Part shown: in pieces, positions 47,876 to 61,729 of the stretch
Position numbering within the stretch: position 1 is the stretch's first letter
Layout of the letters: each line of letters begins with the position of its first letter
Assembly: GCA_011317545.1 (NCBI GenBank)
Contig: WUJK01000002.1
Location: forward strand, 3,348,001-3,412,000
DNA from: Coniella vitis
Taxonomy: Eukaryota; Ascomycota; Sordariomycetes; Diaporthales; Schizoparmaceae
DNA length: 64,000 bases
Direction: 5' to 3'
Position numbers and translations under genes: made by a program
The notes under the pieces: generated by a model
What the model was told of the DNA's origin: nothing
The model's input: only the letters and a program-made list of their open reading frames with translations
The model's database searches: none

Positions 47876-50800
47876 TTGAAAGCAAGGTCTCAAGCTGTGC
47901 GTGCAGAAATGGCTGTGTTGGGTAAGAAGTACGTCCAGCTACTGCAAGAGGCCAACCACTTCAAGAGAAGCAGTAATCAAGTCACGGTATCAAGAACTCT
48001 TCTCATCTTCAGCTTAGCTGGCACATCTCAACCACATCTTCTGCGTTTGTCATGGTTCTGTAAGTGAGATGAGAAACTACAGCATTAAGGAGTAAGTGCA
48101 ACGTCTGATGTTGGTGAGGAGCAAATATCAATTGGACACTCATGGCTTTTTTCTTTTTTTTTAGATGTACGCCCCTATAACCCAATGTCACGGAGTAAAA
48201 GATGATACAATTCAACAGTTACAAGCACAAGACCAAGTCCCAAGGGGTGAAGATATAACCCAGTCATCGACTCACGCGTGGACAGTCATCTACTGACAGG
48301 CCTGAGTCTCGGTATAATCTTCACAGCCACCAAAGAGTAATGGTACAGATTCCAGAGCTACGGCATGCAACAAGATGGAATGACAGACCTATTGTAAAGA
48401 TCCCAGATGCCAGAGCACCCAGCTGTGTTCGGAACCACTGACCAGTGGACAGTCTCGGGTCTTTTGCTCCGTGACTGAACGGCGCCAGGATGACTTGAGC
48501 AGAGTTTGTGGTCAATGATGATGGAGGTTCATCTGCTTCTCAACCGCGTCTATGAGGGTGCGAGAATGATTCACACTAGCCCAACCTCGGTTCTCCACGC
48601 GAGATACTCTCCGTGGGGTTCAAAGCACAGTCTTTGACTTTGTCTAGATTCTCATCAGAACCCAAGCAAGCCGCAAGACATCATGATAAGAGAGAACTGC
48701 ACATGTGGGCCATCTTGCCACCCCACACAGTCCACTTGCAAGAACAGGTTCATCTGCCAAGTCGGATATCAAAGTAACGGAGCGTAGAATAGTGACCCAG
48801 TAATCTCAACCAGAACCCGAGGTAGCATCCATGCAATTCTGACATGGAGAGACAAGCGAGCCACGTGGACACTCTGCTCTACGGGCTCTATGTTGAGGTC
48901 GTAGTCGGAGCCTCGAGTGGCCGAGTGTGGATACCTGCTTCGAAGCGTACCATGTATACAAAAGAGCACATGGCTAACCGTTTACGCGGAAAAAAAAAAA
49001 CGAAACAGAAAGTCTAGATGATATGTTACGATAGTATATTGTCGGTTATCTTCTACCTTGTCGACTATACGGGAAGTAGGTGGGTGTATAGCAGTGCTAC
49101 GCTATATCTGGTCACTGGCGCGTGCGTCTGAAGTAGACAACAGCCTTGTATTGCCCGAGGACGAGAGGGCGTGACGAAGGAATAGAACAGTACGAGTTCA
49201 CTACACGACGACTTTCTGAAGTCTTGCTTGTGGTGTTCAGCCTGAAGAACTGCACTCTTGGTATTGATCTCGAGATATCGAGTGCCAGTGGACGCACTAT
49301 CTCGACCAGATGGACTGCGCCAGTATTCTCTGCCCATTTCGGGTCTTTTGATTTCTTAGTATCTACAACTTGCAACTCACATCGACCACCATCACAAGCA
49401 ATCCTGACAAGGGATCTACTACAACATGCAGACATCGGACACCGTCATCGGGGTTCAAGAAATCTCGCGATGGAGATCGCCCATTACCCGCCCGGGTGCT
49501 GAGTAACGCAACACAAGACACAACACACCGCGCATCCGCGATAGCATAGCTGTGTCATCCAAAACAACAAAAAAACAAAGAAGGGCTTGGGACGAATGAT
49601 GTGCTGTGATGTAGGCAAGAAACAATGTGACTTTCCCTTTTCAACCAAGCTGGGAGCTACAATGGGTCGTCAGACCAGGCGGGTAGCCTCGTGGCTTGTT
49701 GGGATCAGAAAACTTGGAGACCCGGGCCAACGAGAGGAATACTGTGTAGAGAAAAAGAGAGAGAGAGAGAGGGAACGTCCTTGTCTGTCCGCGGGAAGCC
49801 CACATGCTACCACGTGGGAGCAACTGCTGCGGGATCGGGTACAGACATGCATACAGACAGACAGACAGACAGACCGACCCATTACGCTTACAAGGAGCAA
49901 AGCCAGCCTGCCTGGATGGATCAAGATGAATTCGATGGAGCAGACGCGGGGGGCATCGGGCTCGGCGCAACGCCATTGTCTCCCGCCGATGTACTCACTG
50001 CACATAGCAGAGTGTGTGCTAATGTATCGAACATACTAATGTACACGGCTTCCACCAAGCCCTTGACTTGGGCGCAGAACACCGATCGGCGTCGACTTTG
50101 GCAACTTTGGGAAGGTCTGTTTTGTCGTTTTGCACATTTCGATATGGTCTCTTTTCTACGTTTGCCGGAGAGTCGGATCGTTGAGCAAGAACTTGCGCAG
50201 CCAGGCTTCACAGGCATCGCCATGTGTACCGTAGGACGGATTCTCAGCCGCTGGGACGTCTTGAGGAGGGCGCACTTGGCCCAAGGTCAGCAAAACATAG
50301 CGTCAGACTGAAGACGTCTGCTATGTAACAGTGGCCGTCGAAATAGCGGCTCCCTCGCTGACAAGAGGTGAGATGCGCAAGCCCGAATCGACCCAGTTCA
50401 GCACTGCGCTGGCAATTTTCCAAGCCGGCCTTGTTGACTAAGATGGTAGATGAAGTGGCGGCAACGATGCCGTGCAACACAGATTCATGCTGTGCCTTAC
50501 GGTGCCCCGGGCTGGCTGCAAAGGCAGGCAGGCTGGTGCTGTGGCAATTGGACCAGGTCGGCGAGCAGACGGGCGTAGAAGTCGACAAGTAGATGGAGGA
50601 GGCAGAAGAAATCCAAGTCACTACACGTGTGGGTTGTGTCACGAGCAACGTCTACTTTATATTGTGCCATCCAAGTCGCAAGCTGAAAGGGTCATACAAG
50701 AGGAATTACAGGACGCTCTCAGCACTTGGCACGTTCCCAGCCACGATGCAGGTGGGATGAGACGAAGCCAGGCCCTCGTATACCATGTACTTCCGACGGC

Positions 50801-52799
50801 AGAGTGTGCGAGGTCAGAGGTGTGCCGGTTGGCTGATGGCCAGACGCAAGCGGTGCAGATGGCCTGCATCGTGTGCGCTTCGCTGAAGTGGCCGTTTGGT
50901 CACGGAGAGTGCTGAAGAAGCAATGAGGATATATATACATACTATGTGTTTGTATTTGTATACTATGGTAGGAGGGGTAATTAGTCTGTGACCCGCTTGT
51001 ATAGGCTGTAAGTTTGCTGTAAACTTTAGGGTTAGGGCAAGGGAATCGCTAACAAAAGTGCGTAAGTTTACGATAAAGCCGGTGCGCACCTAGTAAAAAA
51101 CGCGCTGCCCCACTTATGCGTGACCTGACAAGGTTTGAAAAAAAGGGCCTGCAACCATAGTATACATATGCATTGCGTGACACTGCGTGTGGCTGTTCAT
51201 TGCGGCCGGGTGGAACCGCACGAGGTTGAACAGTCAGTCAGCCGTGTTGCTGTCTCATGTCGAACCGCCGAGGACGGGCCACTCAGTGCACCAAGCAAAG
51301 GCAAAGCAGTGAGTGTTTATTTGGTTTTGGTTCTGATTCTCATTTTCCAACCGGCCGCTCAGCAAGGCCCTGCTTTGCACAAAGGACTCCTCTGTGGCTG
51401 GTGACTTTGCTGTATGGGACGGGCCATGCGGTCCAGCAGATGGAATCTGAGAAAGAAAAGAAAAAAGACCTGTGCTCCGAGGTGCAAGAAGTAATTGTGC
51501 AGTGCGCAATATTCCATTTTCTCCGGTGCTTCCCTCTGATTTGGTTGGGATCACGGCCCAGTCTTCCCAATGCGAGAACTTATATCCGTCTAGCCGACAC
51601 TCGCGCCCCGCCAGCGCTCGAATACTCGATGGCGACATACCAGGTGCCATGGACATGGCTCTTGATCCTCAAAGACAAGATAAACGTCAATTGAAACAAA
51701 GGGACCCAGAGCGGGTGCGCCATGCTTCAGAATTGCGTCCAATGGCATTGTGCAACCAGACTTGTGCTGCTGCTATGATACTGGTACAAGACGGCCAGGG
51801 CTTCGTGACTGGACAGTGGACAAGAACAGATTGCAAGCAAGCCCCAGGGGCCAACGCCACTTGATGTACTGTGTACTGTGTGTACTGAGGATGCCGAGGC
51901 GCGGCATCTTGGTGCCGCTGGGCGTGATGGGCTCGCACGCAGGGTGACGGCTAAGCTTTTCGTGGCGGGCTGCCCTGTCCCTCTGCCAGATAAGCGCATC
52001 CCCACTGAGCACAAAAAAGACTGCAGCGTCGCAGTCGACTGGAAAAGTACGCTGGTTGGCTGCCGGCTATCGAGAGTGCGCAGCAACACGACGGCATGGG
52101 CCGGACACGGCCAACAGCCATGCCCCTCGCCATACAGCGAGGGCAGTGCTTCTTTGCGATACTCGGCATATAAGAAGCATGGGCAGGGCCTCTGAGCCCT
52201 CGATATGGGCTGCTGGGCCTCTGATCTCGCCCCGCCAGGCCCATGTGACGATCAACAGGCCATGCCTCGGAATCTCCACCGTTGGGAGCCGAGCGAGCGA
52301 GCAAGCGTCTGCAGCAGACAACGTTCTCATCACCTCTGGGATTGGTGAAAAGCCCATTCTATCTATCAACGGGTACTCGACTCTGTGTGCCTCTCGAGGG
52401 AGAGGGGGCCCATGTTCAGTCCAGTGTTGAACGAGCCGTGTCTTCCCTGGCCGGCTCTGCTTCTTCTTTTGATTTTTCTGCCGTACAGACACGCTGCAGT
52501 GGGCGAGCCGCCGACTCATCCAAGCGAGCGAAGCCAGAAAACTGCAGACTGGCCTGTTGGTGTGCATGATGTCTCTGGTGCTAGCCCAAAAACAATCAAC
52601 ATCGCCGGGCTGCGCGGGCGTCCAACCCCAGGTGCGAGGTGTGACTGCGCGTGGCGTTGCTGCTGGACACACTGATAGCGATTTATTACACAGGACTTGC
52701 GTTGTTAGCTGCGGGCTCTGGCTGCAAGTGATAACCCAAAGCCTGGACTCTGGCCTTGTTGCGGCATTCTGCGGCGCAAGGAGCAAAGAAGGCGACACA

Positions 52800-52800
<1 letters not shown>

Positions 52801-52862
<62 letters not shown>
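52801..52862. repeat. Compound CT/CA microsatellite
   Basis: About 16 CT units are followed by about 14 CA units and by CTCA-type words to about 52885. Translated, it produces Ser/Leu, His/Thr or Arg/Glu and Cys/Val runs that inflate spurious frames. Confidence 0.9.
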
Positions 52863-52866
<4 letters not shown>

Positions 52867-54506
52867 TCTCTCACTCACTCACTCATCTTATACTCTGATC
52901 GCTGTGCTGAGGTGAGCAACAAGAATACCGAGGACTATCATAGGAGTCGCTTGCTAAAAGGGTGAACGGTGGAGTCTGGAAGAGCACTCTTGCTTGTGCT
53001 ATAATACCACGGCTATCGTGTGCTTGGACAATATCAGGACTGCTTGTCCTCGACGACCAGCACATGCAAGTATTCTTCTTTCTCCCGCCACTGCATGCCA
53101 TCCACGTTTCCAGCCTCGCCATCGTCCCCCCCGCTTGCATATCTCACACCATATCGGCCCTGTCAAGTCACACCTTGTCCTCATTTTCCACCATGTCTCC
53201 CACCGTGCATCGCATGCAGGTCGGCGCCCCACCCCCAATCCTCTTTTTCCCAAGCCACCAGTCGGTTTTGAGCAAGCCCTGGCTCTCGCTGTCCGTCTGC
53301 CCACTCACCCTCCTGCCTAAAGGGCGTTCCAACCGTCGACATGGGGGTTGACGTTGGTCGCACGCTGCAAGGAAGCCCTCTCCGCTCGCGCTGGCCCTCG
53401 TGTCTGACAGCAGTGGGCAAGACCCCCCGTCAGACTCGACTATTGGCGACTTGGACTGGACTGGGCTATACTAGACTAGACTATACGATACTCTACTCTA
53501 CGGCTGTGTATACTGCTGCTGTGTATACCATGTATACTATGCCATTGCACACTCTTGCGCTGGCCCCCTCGCTCACCCATCGCCTGGCTCCCACTCTGCC
53601 CTCGTTTCCATCATCTGCTTCCTCGATCGGTCCAGCGTGTGTCCGCAACAAGCAGCTGGCCTGACCGCGGCGTTTCGCTGGGCTCCAGTCTCCGAACCCT
53701 CCATCTTGCTGTGCCCTCCTCTGCAGCGAGCAACGGGGCCACTGGCGAGCGCAACTGCTGCCACGCCCAGATCGCCAGTCGACAAGCCGCGTCGGGGTCC
53801 GTATAGGCCACTCTCACCATCGGGAGTTGGGTTCCTTTTCTGGAATTCCCTTGTCTGCGCCTGGCCTGCCCACTCCACCACTTATCTACCTCGACTGCTC
53901 CCTCATCAAACCAACCGCTCTAAGAATCCCACACCAGCATCTAACCCACATACGCCACGCCCCTCTCCCTTTCCGGGCCCGACGCCAGGCGACCTGGTCA
54001 GCGACAGGCTGGACCAATAAGACCCACCCATGCTTCAGCGGTATCGAGGTTCATATTGATCCTTCAAAGGAAGCATTAAATCATTCTTTTTTTTCTTTTT
54101 TCCCTGCCCGCTGGACCCTGCTAGCCACGCTTTTCCTGGATCCCTCTCATTTCCCTTCGTTCAGCTTCGCTTGCTGGTGATTACCGACGTCAGCCCGTGG
54201 TCACGAGACTCCTTTGCAGAGCCTTTGTGAAGAAGAATTCACTCCGTCGTCCTGGTTACAGTCGAACTTCTTCACACCGACGCCAAGACCGTCACAGCAG
54301 AAGATCCTCGGATATTCCTACCAGGTTAATCAAGCCGCACAAGGAGAAAGGCGGCCAAGGCAACGACTGCGGCCTGGTTCGACGACGCCAGCATCCTCAC
54401 AATCAAAAATTCGTGCTGTGTGCAAGTATCGGCTGGGCACTCGAGACGACAGCAAGGGAAACCCCCTCTGCCATCCAGCCGCATCGGTGGGCATGTCACC
54501 AGCAGC

Positions 54507-56447
54507 ATGTCGGTGATCCCCAAGCTGCTCGCAAAGCGGGTGAGCGAGACAACAATCACAATCATCGACAGCCCACGCCTCTCCTACTATCCCATCACCG
54601 CGTGGGATATACGGGTCATTATTGTGCTCTGGGTCCTGTTCTTCATCACCTCGGTGTTTGTCGTTCTGCGCCTCTACTCTCGGGTCAGAGTCCTCCAATT
54701 CTATGCCCTGGAGGACTATCTCTACAACATTGCTTTTGTAGGCCGACCTTTTTTCTCCGTTTTCCTCCTCCTTTCCGTGATTCTTGTGCAATTCTCTTGC
54801 TCTCGAGTATCTCCGCTGCCGCGCAAAGAGTCCGCACAAAGGATGAACAGCCGTCGAGTTATGATATGAGCTAGATATGCCCGTCTTTCCGCCCCCAGCG
54901 GCCTAACAAGAGGTGATGCAAGAGGAGCAAGAAAGCAATGGCCCGAGTGCATATTGCAAATGGCTGCCCCACCCGCCGCCTCGTGGCGAACCTTATACAC
55001 GTGGATCAAGATCCGGAATCCTACCCCCCCATCGCCTTGGGGGCCCCCATCATCCTGAAAACACATGGACGTAAATCGAGAGCGTCACAGTCGAGAGCCT
55101 GCGTGTGCGCGAAGTGGACACAGCGGAGAGAGGGGAGAACAGCAGACCCAAGGAAAGATCAAGGGCAAGACGTGCTAACCTTGTCTCCAACATCCAGACC
55201 ATCCTCCTCGCCTATAACGCCATCATCACCTTCTACTCGTACCATGGCCTCGGCAGCCAGCTCCTCTCCGTCATGACGACCGCCGACGTGCACCTGGCCA
55301 TCGTCTTCGAAAACGTCCTCTACGACCTCGCCACCGTGGGCCTCCTGATGGCCAAGTCCTCCCTCATCTCCTTCCTCATGCGCCTCGTTCCCCAGCACCA
55401 GTCCGTCTTCCGCTGGCGCCTTCTCGTCATGGGCCCTCTCCTGGCGCTGGCTGTCGTGTCCTTTGGCGCCATGATGGCCATGTGGGCGCGCTGCTTTGGC
55501 GAGCTCGGCGGAACAGCCGCGCTCTGCACCGACATCACACCAGCCATGCACTGGATGCAGGTCGCCGCGGGCGTCTCGGTGGCCGTGGACCTGTGGTATG
55601 CTGCCATGCCGTGGTACTTGCTGCGCCGGCTCACGAGGCCGCGCAAGGAGAAGTGGTTGGTGCAGGGCAGCATGAGCCTCGGCGTGATTGCGGCGGGCTG
55701 TGGCATTGGGCGCGCATACAGTATTTATCCAGCTGCCAACAATACCGACGCAAAGTCTGGTAAGCTCCCTTTTTCTTTCTCTTTTTTTCTTCTTTTTTTC
55801 TTTTTTTCTTTTTCCCTTCCTTCCCTTGCTCAACACAACAGGCTAACCCTTTCTTCTTCTTCTTCTTCTTCCACCCCACCACAGCCGCAATCCTCTACCT
55901 CTGGCACGGCGCCGAAATGGCCGTCACCATGATCTGCATCGGCGTGCCCGTGTGCCGCCCCGCCGTAAACTCCATGCTGCAGGCCGTGGGCATAAGGTTT
56001 CTTGCCCTGCACCCTTCCTCCTCGGCCAAGGCGCGCCGCCGCCAGGACAACAACACCAACAGTAACACCAAGGGCCACTACCCACAGACTACCTCGTCCT
56101 ACATCCGCAACTTCGGCCAGAACGCCACCTGGGAGGAGGCCGTCGGCGCCGCCGATGTCGACTCGTGGAGCCAGCGGCGGATCCTAGGGGTCGGCGATAC
56201 CACGTCGGGCGCGACGAGCGGCGGCACGGTCAGTGTCGGGGAGAATATTCAGGGAGGCGGCAGTCGAGGGGGAAGCGGAGGGATAGGAGGAGAAGGAGGA
56301 GGAGGAGGAGACTACGAATGTGTGTTTTCAGGAGATGGGAAAGAGTTCGGATTGGGCTACCCCATGAGGAGTTTAAGCAAGAGCGGCATTACCGTGACCA
56401 AGACGGTGGACGTGACGAACGGGAGCAAAGACTCTCCACATATATGA
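54507..56447 (+). CDS. Seven-helix integral membrane protein, Fung_rhodopsin (Pth11-like) type
   Basis: Exons are 54507-54737, 55198-55759 and 55885-56447, giving 451 residues. The first 77 residues hold the first helix (DIRVIIVLWVLFFITSVFVV), LRLYSRVRV and ALEDYLYNIAF, the usual Fung_rhodopsin start. Exon 2 continues TILLAYNAIITFYSYHGLGS, VHLAIVFENVLYDLATVGLL, a Met/Leu-rich helix, ALCTDITPAMHWMQVAAGVS and DLWYAAMPWYLLRRLTRPRK. Exon 3 completes it with AAILYLWHGAEMAVTMICIG and a long cytoplasmic tail rich in Ser, Gly and Thr, including a Gly-rich run. The family is plasma-membrane and receptor-like in fungi; ligands are unknown. Intron 1 is 460 bases, much longer than the others, with a CTAAC branch point near 55176. 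I chose the ATG at 54507; an in-frame ATG at 54420 would add 29 hydrophilic residues. Confidence 0.88.
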
Positions 56448-58380
56448 GGCTCGTCGAAGGCCTGGTTTATGGGGTCTGCTCTGCACTGGCTTGCACGGTT
56501 CAATGTATGTCTTTTCTTGTTTATGTTTAATTTTCTTCCCCTCTTTCCCGTTCTTCTTCTTGTCTCTTGACATGTTCTAGAGCGATGTTGGATATATCAT
56601 GATCCTTGTTTTTGCTTTTTCTTTTCCCTCTTTTGTCCCTTTTCTTTATTGATACCTTGTGCGCGTGGTTCGACGGATCCTGGCTAGGAGCGGGGAGTAT
56701 GGCTGGGGCTTGTATGTTACTCGATGGGATCGATGGCTCTTCCCTCCGTTCGAGAGAGAGAGAGAGAGAGAGAGAGGCCGATGTCAGCAGTGGGCAGGAG
56801 ACCAGTAAGTCTCGAGATGCAGTGGTCTTGACAGTATATACCGATCATTGCGCTGTGACGCTTCCAACAATGATCAAGTAAGTGATGGTACATTGGGGTT
56901 GTACACACTCACCAGACTTTTCCGTCTTGTAAACGTTTCTGATGATTCTCTTTTGCTCTTTTTGCAGCTCGTTGAATAGCCCCAGTCTTTTTATCAAAGG
57001 CCCTTCCTTCATCGGTCATCGGAGAGAGCAGACCAGAACACCCATCATCCCAAGAGTACCCAGCACCTGCTTCTGATATGCCCCCATCATTGGCATGGGC
57101 AAATCCAATTCCCCCAGCGGCTACTTCACCGCAGCCTTGTCCGCTGAGCTATACTCGAGCTTTCATGATTGTGGTATCCAATCCATGCGTCTAGTTCCAT
57201 GTGTGTCGTTGTAACTTGTAAATGGGGGTTCTGGTGTTGCAGAGCATACAATGATATACATGTCGGATGAGGCCTGTTGGAGCTTCAATCTCAACCCCGC
57301 CTTATGATTTAACCAACATATAGCTGAAATACTGACCGTGCGTTCTGTAATACTGTATTGATACTCTTTTCTTTTTTTTGTTTTCATTTCTCGTACTCTT
57401 ACCCTCCCCCAAAATCAAGTCCCATGGAAAGAAGAAAAAAAACCCCGAGCCTACCAAGAGGGTGGGTTTACGTCAACGTGGTGCCAGTCAAGGGGGCATG
57501 ACGAGCTTCAAAAAGTGTTGGTGACTTTTTATATCTCTTTTTTTTTAATTGGCATATAAGCCTAAGAACTGGGTGCAGTATGAGTAAGTACGTATAAATG
57601 CGGTCCATCTATATAGTCAAGGTAATAAATAGGGTCCAAGACACCGTCTCAAAGACTGAGCATCCGAATTACACTTGACAGGACCTGATATCATCCAACC
57701 GGCCCCAATTGACCAAACCGTCACCTCGTTGAACACGCACAGTCGAATGCCTATTTTTTTTTTTTTTTTTTTTTTGAGCATTTGAGCGTCAGAATATGGG
57801 AAAGGAAAGAAATCGAGCTTGTTCAAGCCTGGAAAGTTGGATACCGTATATCGATAGTTTGGCATTCTGTCAACAACGGGGCCTGTGAGATGCTTGAAAT
57901 ATAGCAGCAGCGTTGCTTTCTCATATGACGAAAGTCGGTATACAAACCTCGGTCCTATTTCGCTTTTCGTGGGCATTACCTAGCCATATAAGAAGCGGCG
58001 TGACAATGCCCATCTTCCTCTGACCACCACAGATACGTAATGATGCAAACTGTATCCAGCAAAGAGGCAAGTACTACCTGGGAAATCTGGTGGGATTCGG
58101 CGTTCATGATTTCATATATGCCAACAGGTCCTATGAAGAACCACTAGATATCTGTTTGGATACCAAAATCATCAATGCAGCTCATACCAGGCAACATTGG
58201 AAAGACTGCAGTCAGTTGCAGAACTGGTAGTGACTTCTATGAAGAGTGATTCGATTATGCCTTTACGAATGAATGCATTAGCCAACCTGCTGTAGCTGGA
58301 GCACACCCATCCAACACGCGATATCCTCATAACCGGATCGACGGCAGGGAAGACACTGTAACAAGCTGCGAAAACAGATT

Positions 58381-58382
<2 letters not shown>

Positions 58383-58426
<44 letters not shown>
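58383..58426. repeat. A44 homopolymer
   Basis: An uninterrupted run of 44 A. It could be a retroposition tail, but no coding or SINE-like body is recognisable to its left. Confidence 0.9.
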
Positions 58427-58430
<4 letters not shown>

Positions 58431-59743
58431 AGGGTGAGCTCCTGTCACAGTAAAGACAAACCCTTGCAGTCAGTAAATAACCAAGACAATATTCTTGGTT
58501 TTCCAGGTATTCAAGTAGTCGCCACATGGTGGATGGCCTCGGAGACGTTTGCGTTCGAAATGGAGGCACTATTTGCTTCGAACAAAAAGAAGGGGTCTCG
58601 AGCAGATCCTTCACACACAGGCAAGTAGGACACCATGACCTATCGAGCCCATCATCGTTCTTGTTTGCAAGCAAGAGAGTCGAGTCTTGTACTCGCATCC
58701 GCCTTCCGCCCAGATAGATGGATTTCTTGCTTAGATATAAGTGTTTTAAGCCTTTTTTTCTTTTTCTTTTTCTTTTTTTTTTTTTAGTGCTCCAAAGCCC
58801 AGCTGGATCGGTTGCTTCGCTTCCATGTTTTGTGCATAAATCTGTGGTACGCCATGGGATCATCAACTTTGTCTCTTCCTTTGCTAGCCCGCAAGTGTTG
58901 TATATCGTAGGATGTCTTTTTCACACACAGAGGCTGAGATCATCACTCATAATGCAAGCAGCTAGTGACATGTTCTTGGCAGCCGGAAGAAACAGTTTCA
59001 ATGGAAGAAAACAAATGTTGCTGTGCGCCAATTCGGGCATCAACGCCGGAGATTGTCGAACGCAGACAAAGCGCTGTTGAGGCAGACAGACATCTTGATA
59101 TAATGGGGAGGAGTTTTTTTTCTTCTTCTAACCACGCCGTCTGTCTCAATGCTTTATCGTCTTGTCAAGAAGCGAATCAGACGGTCTTCTGAATAACAAG
59201 CCGGGGGGGGGGGGTGGCTTTTTCGCTGTCGAGTATCCCCCATCATCCATTCAGAGCATTGACTTCCTCCCGCCGACGAAGTAGACAAAGTAAACAAAAT
59301 CATGTTGTTGTCTCTTGACTGGACCAGAAACCTGCCGAAAAAACAACGCTAACAGTTTGTCAAACTACAACAATCAAGTTAAAACAGAGCGTTGAATAGT
59401 GTCTAGCCAAACTCAGACTTGGCCCCTGTGCAATGTGCATCAAGCACGTGGTGGTCTCACCTAAGAAAAAAAAAAAAAAAAAAAGCACGCGTTCCAACGA
59501 ACGACAATGACCCGTGCTCTCTGTGCTCCCCCGGCCCTTCCACGACCAGATAAAATAACAGAAAGAGACTTTTTCCAATTAAATTTCACGGATGCCGTGT
59601 TGTGTTTTTTGGCGTGTTCGTCGTCTCACAGTGAAACCAAATCACACGCATATTAATGGGGGGATTCACAAGTCATCAATTACTATGTAAATACTACACA
59701 CAATGTACTCTGTACAATTAGCATTTGTTTCTTCTTTTTTTCT

Positions 59744-59774
<31 letters not shown>

Positions 59775-61531
59775 TCCAACCTTGGTTTTTGGTTTTCCAT
59801 TTTTAGAAAAGTGTCGCAGATCACTGTTTCTGAATATGACTACACTGTATTCTCATCGTGGTAGCAGCCAAATGTCGTCTCATGGTTGCTTTGCTGGAAA
59901 TGAATCGGGCAGACCACTCGGCCACCCGGCTTGGCACGGCATTGTTTTGTGCTCATCTCATGAAGAGAAAAAGAAAGGGGAAAAAAAAAAGTGACCAGAA
60001 AAGATAGAACTCAAAGAACAACAGCAGCAATGAATATAGGAGAGAGGGAAAGGGAAAAGAGTAAAAAAAAAAAAAAAGGAAAGAAACAGGCTAGAAAGTA
60101 TGTAATTCTAGTAGTACAGTACAATATACATTCCATTTGACAGGCCGAATCGAAAACAAGCCATCCGATTGCCATTACGGGGTGGAGGAGATGGCGACAT
60201 GCCGTTACAGACTGGCGACAGCGCTGTGTTTATTGCCCCGACGCGTCATGCTTGCGTTTGCGCGTCCTGACCTGACTACTGCATGGTATGATAATCTTGA
60301 ACCCCCTCCCTGCCCCCGGCGAATGCTCGTGGACACAACATGCTGTTACGTGGTGTAAGCCGTCGTGCGTGGAGCTCTCTCCAGTCCGCTCACGAAACAT
60401 TCCTCAGCTTCCTCCAAGCAGCAACGACGCGATCAAGAAACGCAACAAAAAAAACAGGACGAGTCCCAGCAGATTGGGGCCAGAATTGCGATCCGGAAGC
60501 AAGTTCTCCCCCACTTGGGTACTCTACGTATCCATACAACCCACAAACGCCTTCTCGAAAAAGAATTTGGGGGACGTGATAAAGTACAGATCACTATCAT
60601 TGGTGCTTTGCTATGTAGCAGGGGAATCACAAGTAAAAACTACAAACGGTGCTACAAACGTGTCTCTCTGCAATTTCGAAACCGGGAGAGTGAGTGGTTG
60701 CAATGCTTCTGCTCGCCCTCGTTGCGTACATGGTACATGGTAATAAAGCATGGGCATTCTTCTTTCTTTCTACTTCTACATACATAGTACAGGTCGGTGC
60801 CGTTGCTTCCGTGAAACACCTCTCTTTCCCCCGGATTTCATACATGGTGCCCACTTCCCCCTTGTTTGATGGGCCACAGAGAGCGCAACGGCCCAGACCA
60901 CACGATGCTCCCGGTGTCCGTACTATGGTATGTTGACTGTGCTTATTATAGTAACGGACATCTGCCCTGGGATACAGATATGGGTGTTGCCGTCTCCTGC
61001 CACTCCTGTATACTGCAGCGCCGTCGAGGAACCCAAGAGGGGGGATGAGAGAAGGGGGCAACTTCTGTTCCATCTCAGGAGATTCTTTCCATCCACACAC
61101 ACACACACGCACACTGTGACCTTTTGAGCCCTGACAGCCCTGTTGACGGGGAGATTGAATGTGGGCCTGCCTCTATCAACCTGCGGGGAAGAGCAGCACG
61201 GCAAAAGGGGAGGGGGGTCAATATTTTTCTATGTTTTTTCTCCGATCCATTCGGAAAGTGGCGCATGTCTTATTTGGACACAAGGGGGGTTCTCTCTGTA
61301 TTGGAGGGCTGTTTCATGTTGTTGTTGTTGTTTTTTCGAATGCAACGGCATGGTAAAGTAAAGACACAATCGATCTACATAGTACATGCTTTTCTTGGTC
61401 CAAATGCAGCTGCAAGACGTTGTTGTCCCTGGAGGTGCGCAGCCGCCCGCCCGAGCAGCATATTTGTGCGCATGCAGCAGAGAAGAAACGGCCGATAGGC
61501 TCTGAGGGCCGCTTCTGGATGGTCACTGATT

Positions 61532-61565
61532 TGACTGACTGACTGACTGACTGACTGACTGACTG
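61532..61565. repeat. TGAC tetranucleotide repeat
   Basis: About eight perfect TGAC units in gene-free sequence. Confidence 0.9.
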
Positions 61566-61729
61566 CTTGCTGTGCTTGCTGCATGTACACTTGACTACTG
61601 CAGAATAACCTCGCCCAGGCAGGACTGTTTGGCATCTCTGTCGGATGCGGTTGGACAAGAGGCCCCGGTACAGCCAGTCGTGCAATGCACACTATGTAGT
61701 CACCCTCTCTCTGCCCTCCCTCCCTGTCC

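Larger units (their letters stand above)
46483..54506. other. 8 kb gene-poor region
   Basis: I find no gene I can support. The left end (to about 47.3 kb) should be the promoter of the giant protein. It contains a 42-base T run (47829-47870), a GA repeat (about 49756-49772), a CAGA repeat (about 49851-49874) and a compound CT/CA repeat (52801-52862). Many overlapping frames of 60-263 codons exist. The longest (52067-52858 minus) begins inside the CT/CA repeat and has no domain. The right end (53.5-54.5 kb) is the upstream region of the rhodopsin-type gene and is pyrimidine-rich. Confidence 0.5.

Noticed and set aside
49691..50311. 206-codon plus-strand frame
   Set aside because: It includes GA and CAGA repeats translated as Arg/Glu and Thr/Asp runs; no domain.
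52067..52858. 263-codon minus-strand frame
   Set aside because: It starts inside the CT/CA microsatellite (Cys-Val and Arg-Glu runs) and has no recognisable feature.
57617..57976. 119-codon minus-strand frame with Lys run
   Set aside because: The frame crosses a T24 homopolymer read as poly-Lys; no domain and no splice partner found.
58327..58866. 179-codon minus-strand frame
   Set aside because: Its continuity depends on the A44 tract read as poly-Phe; no family similarity.
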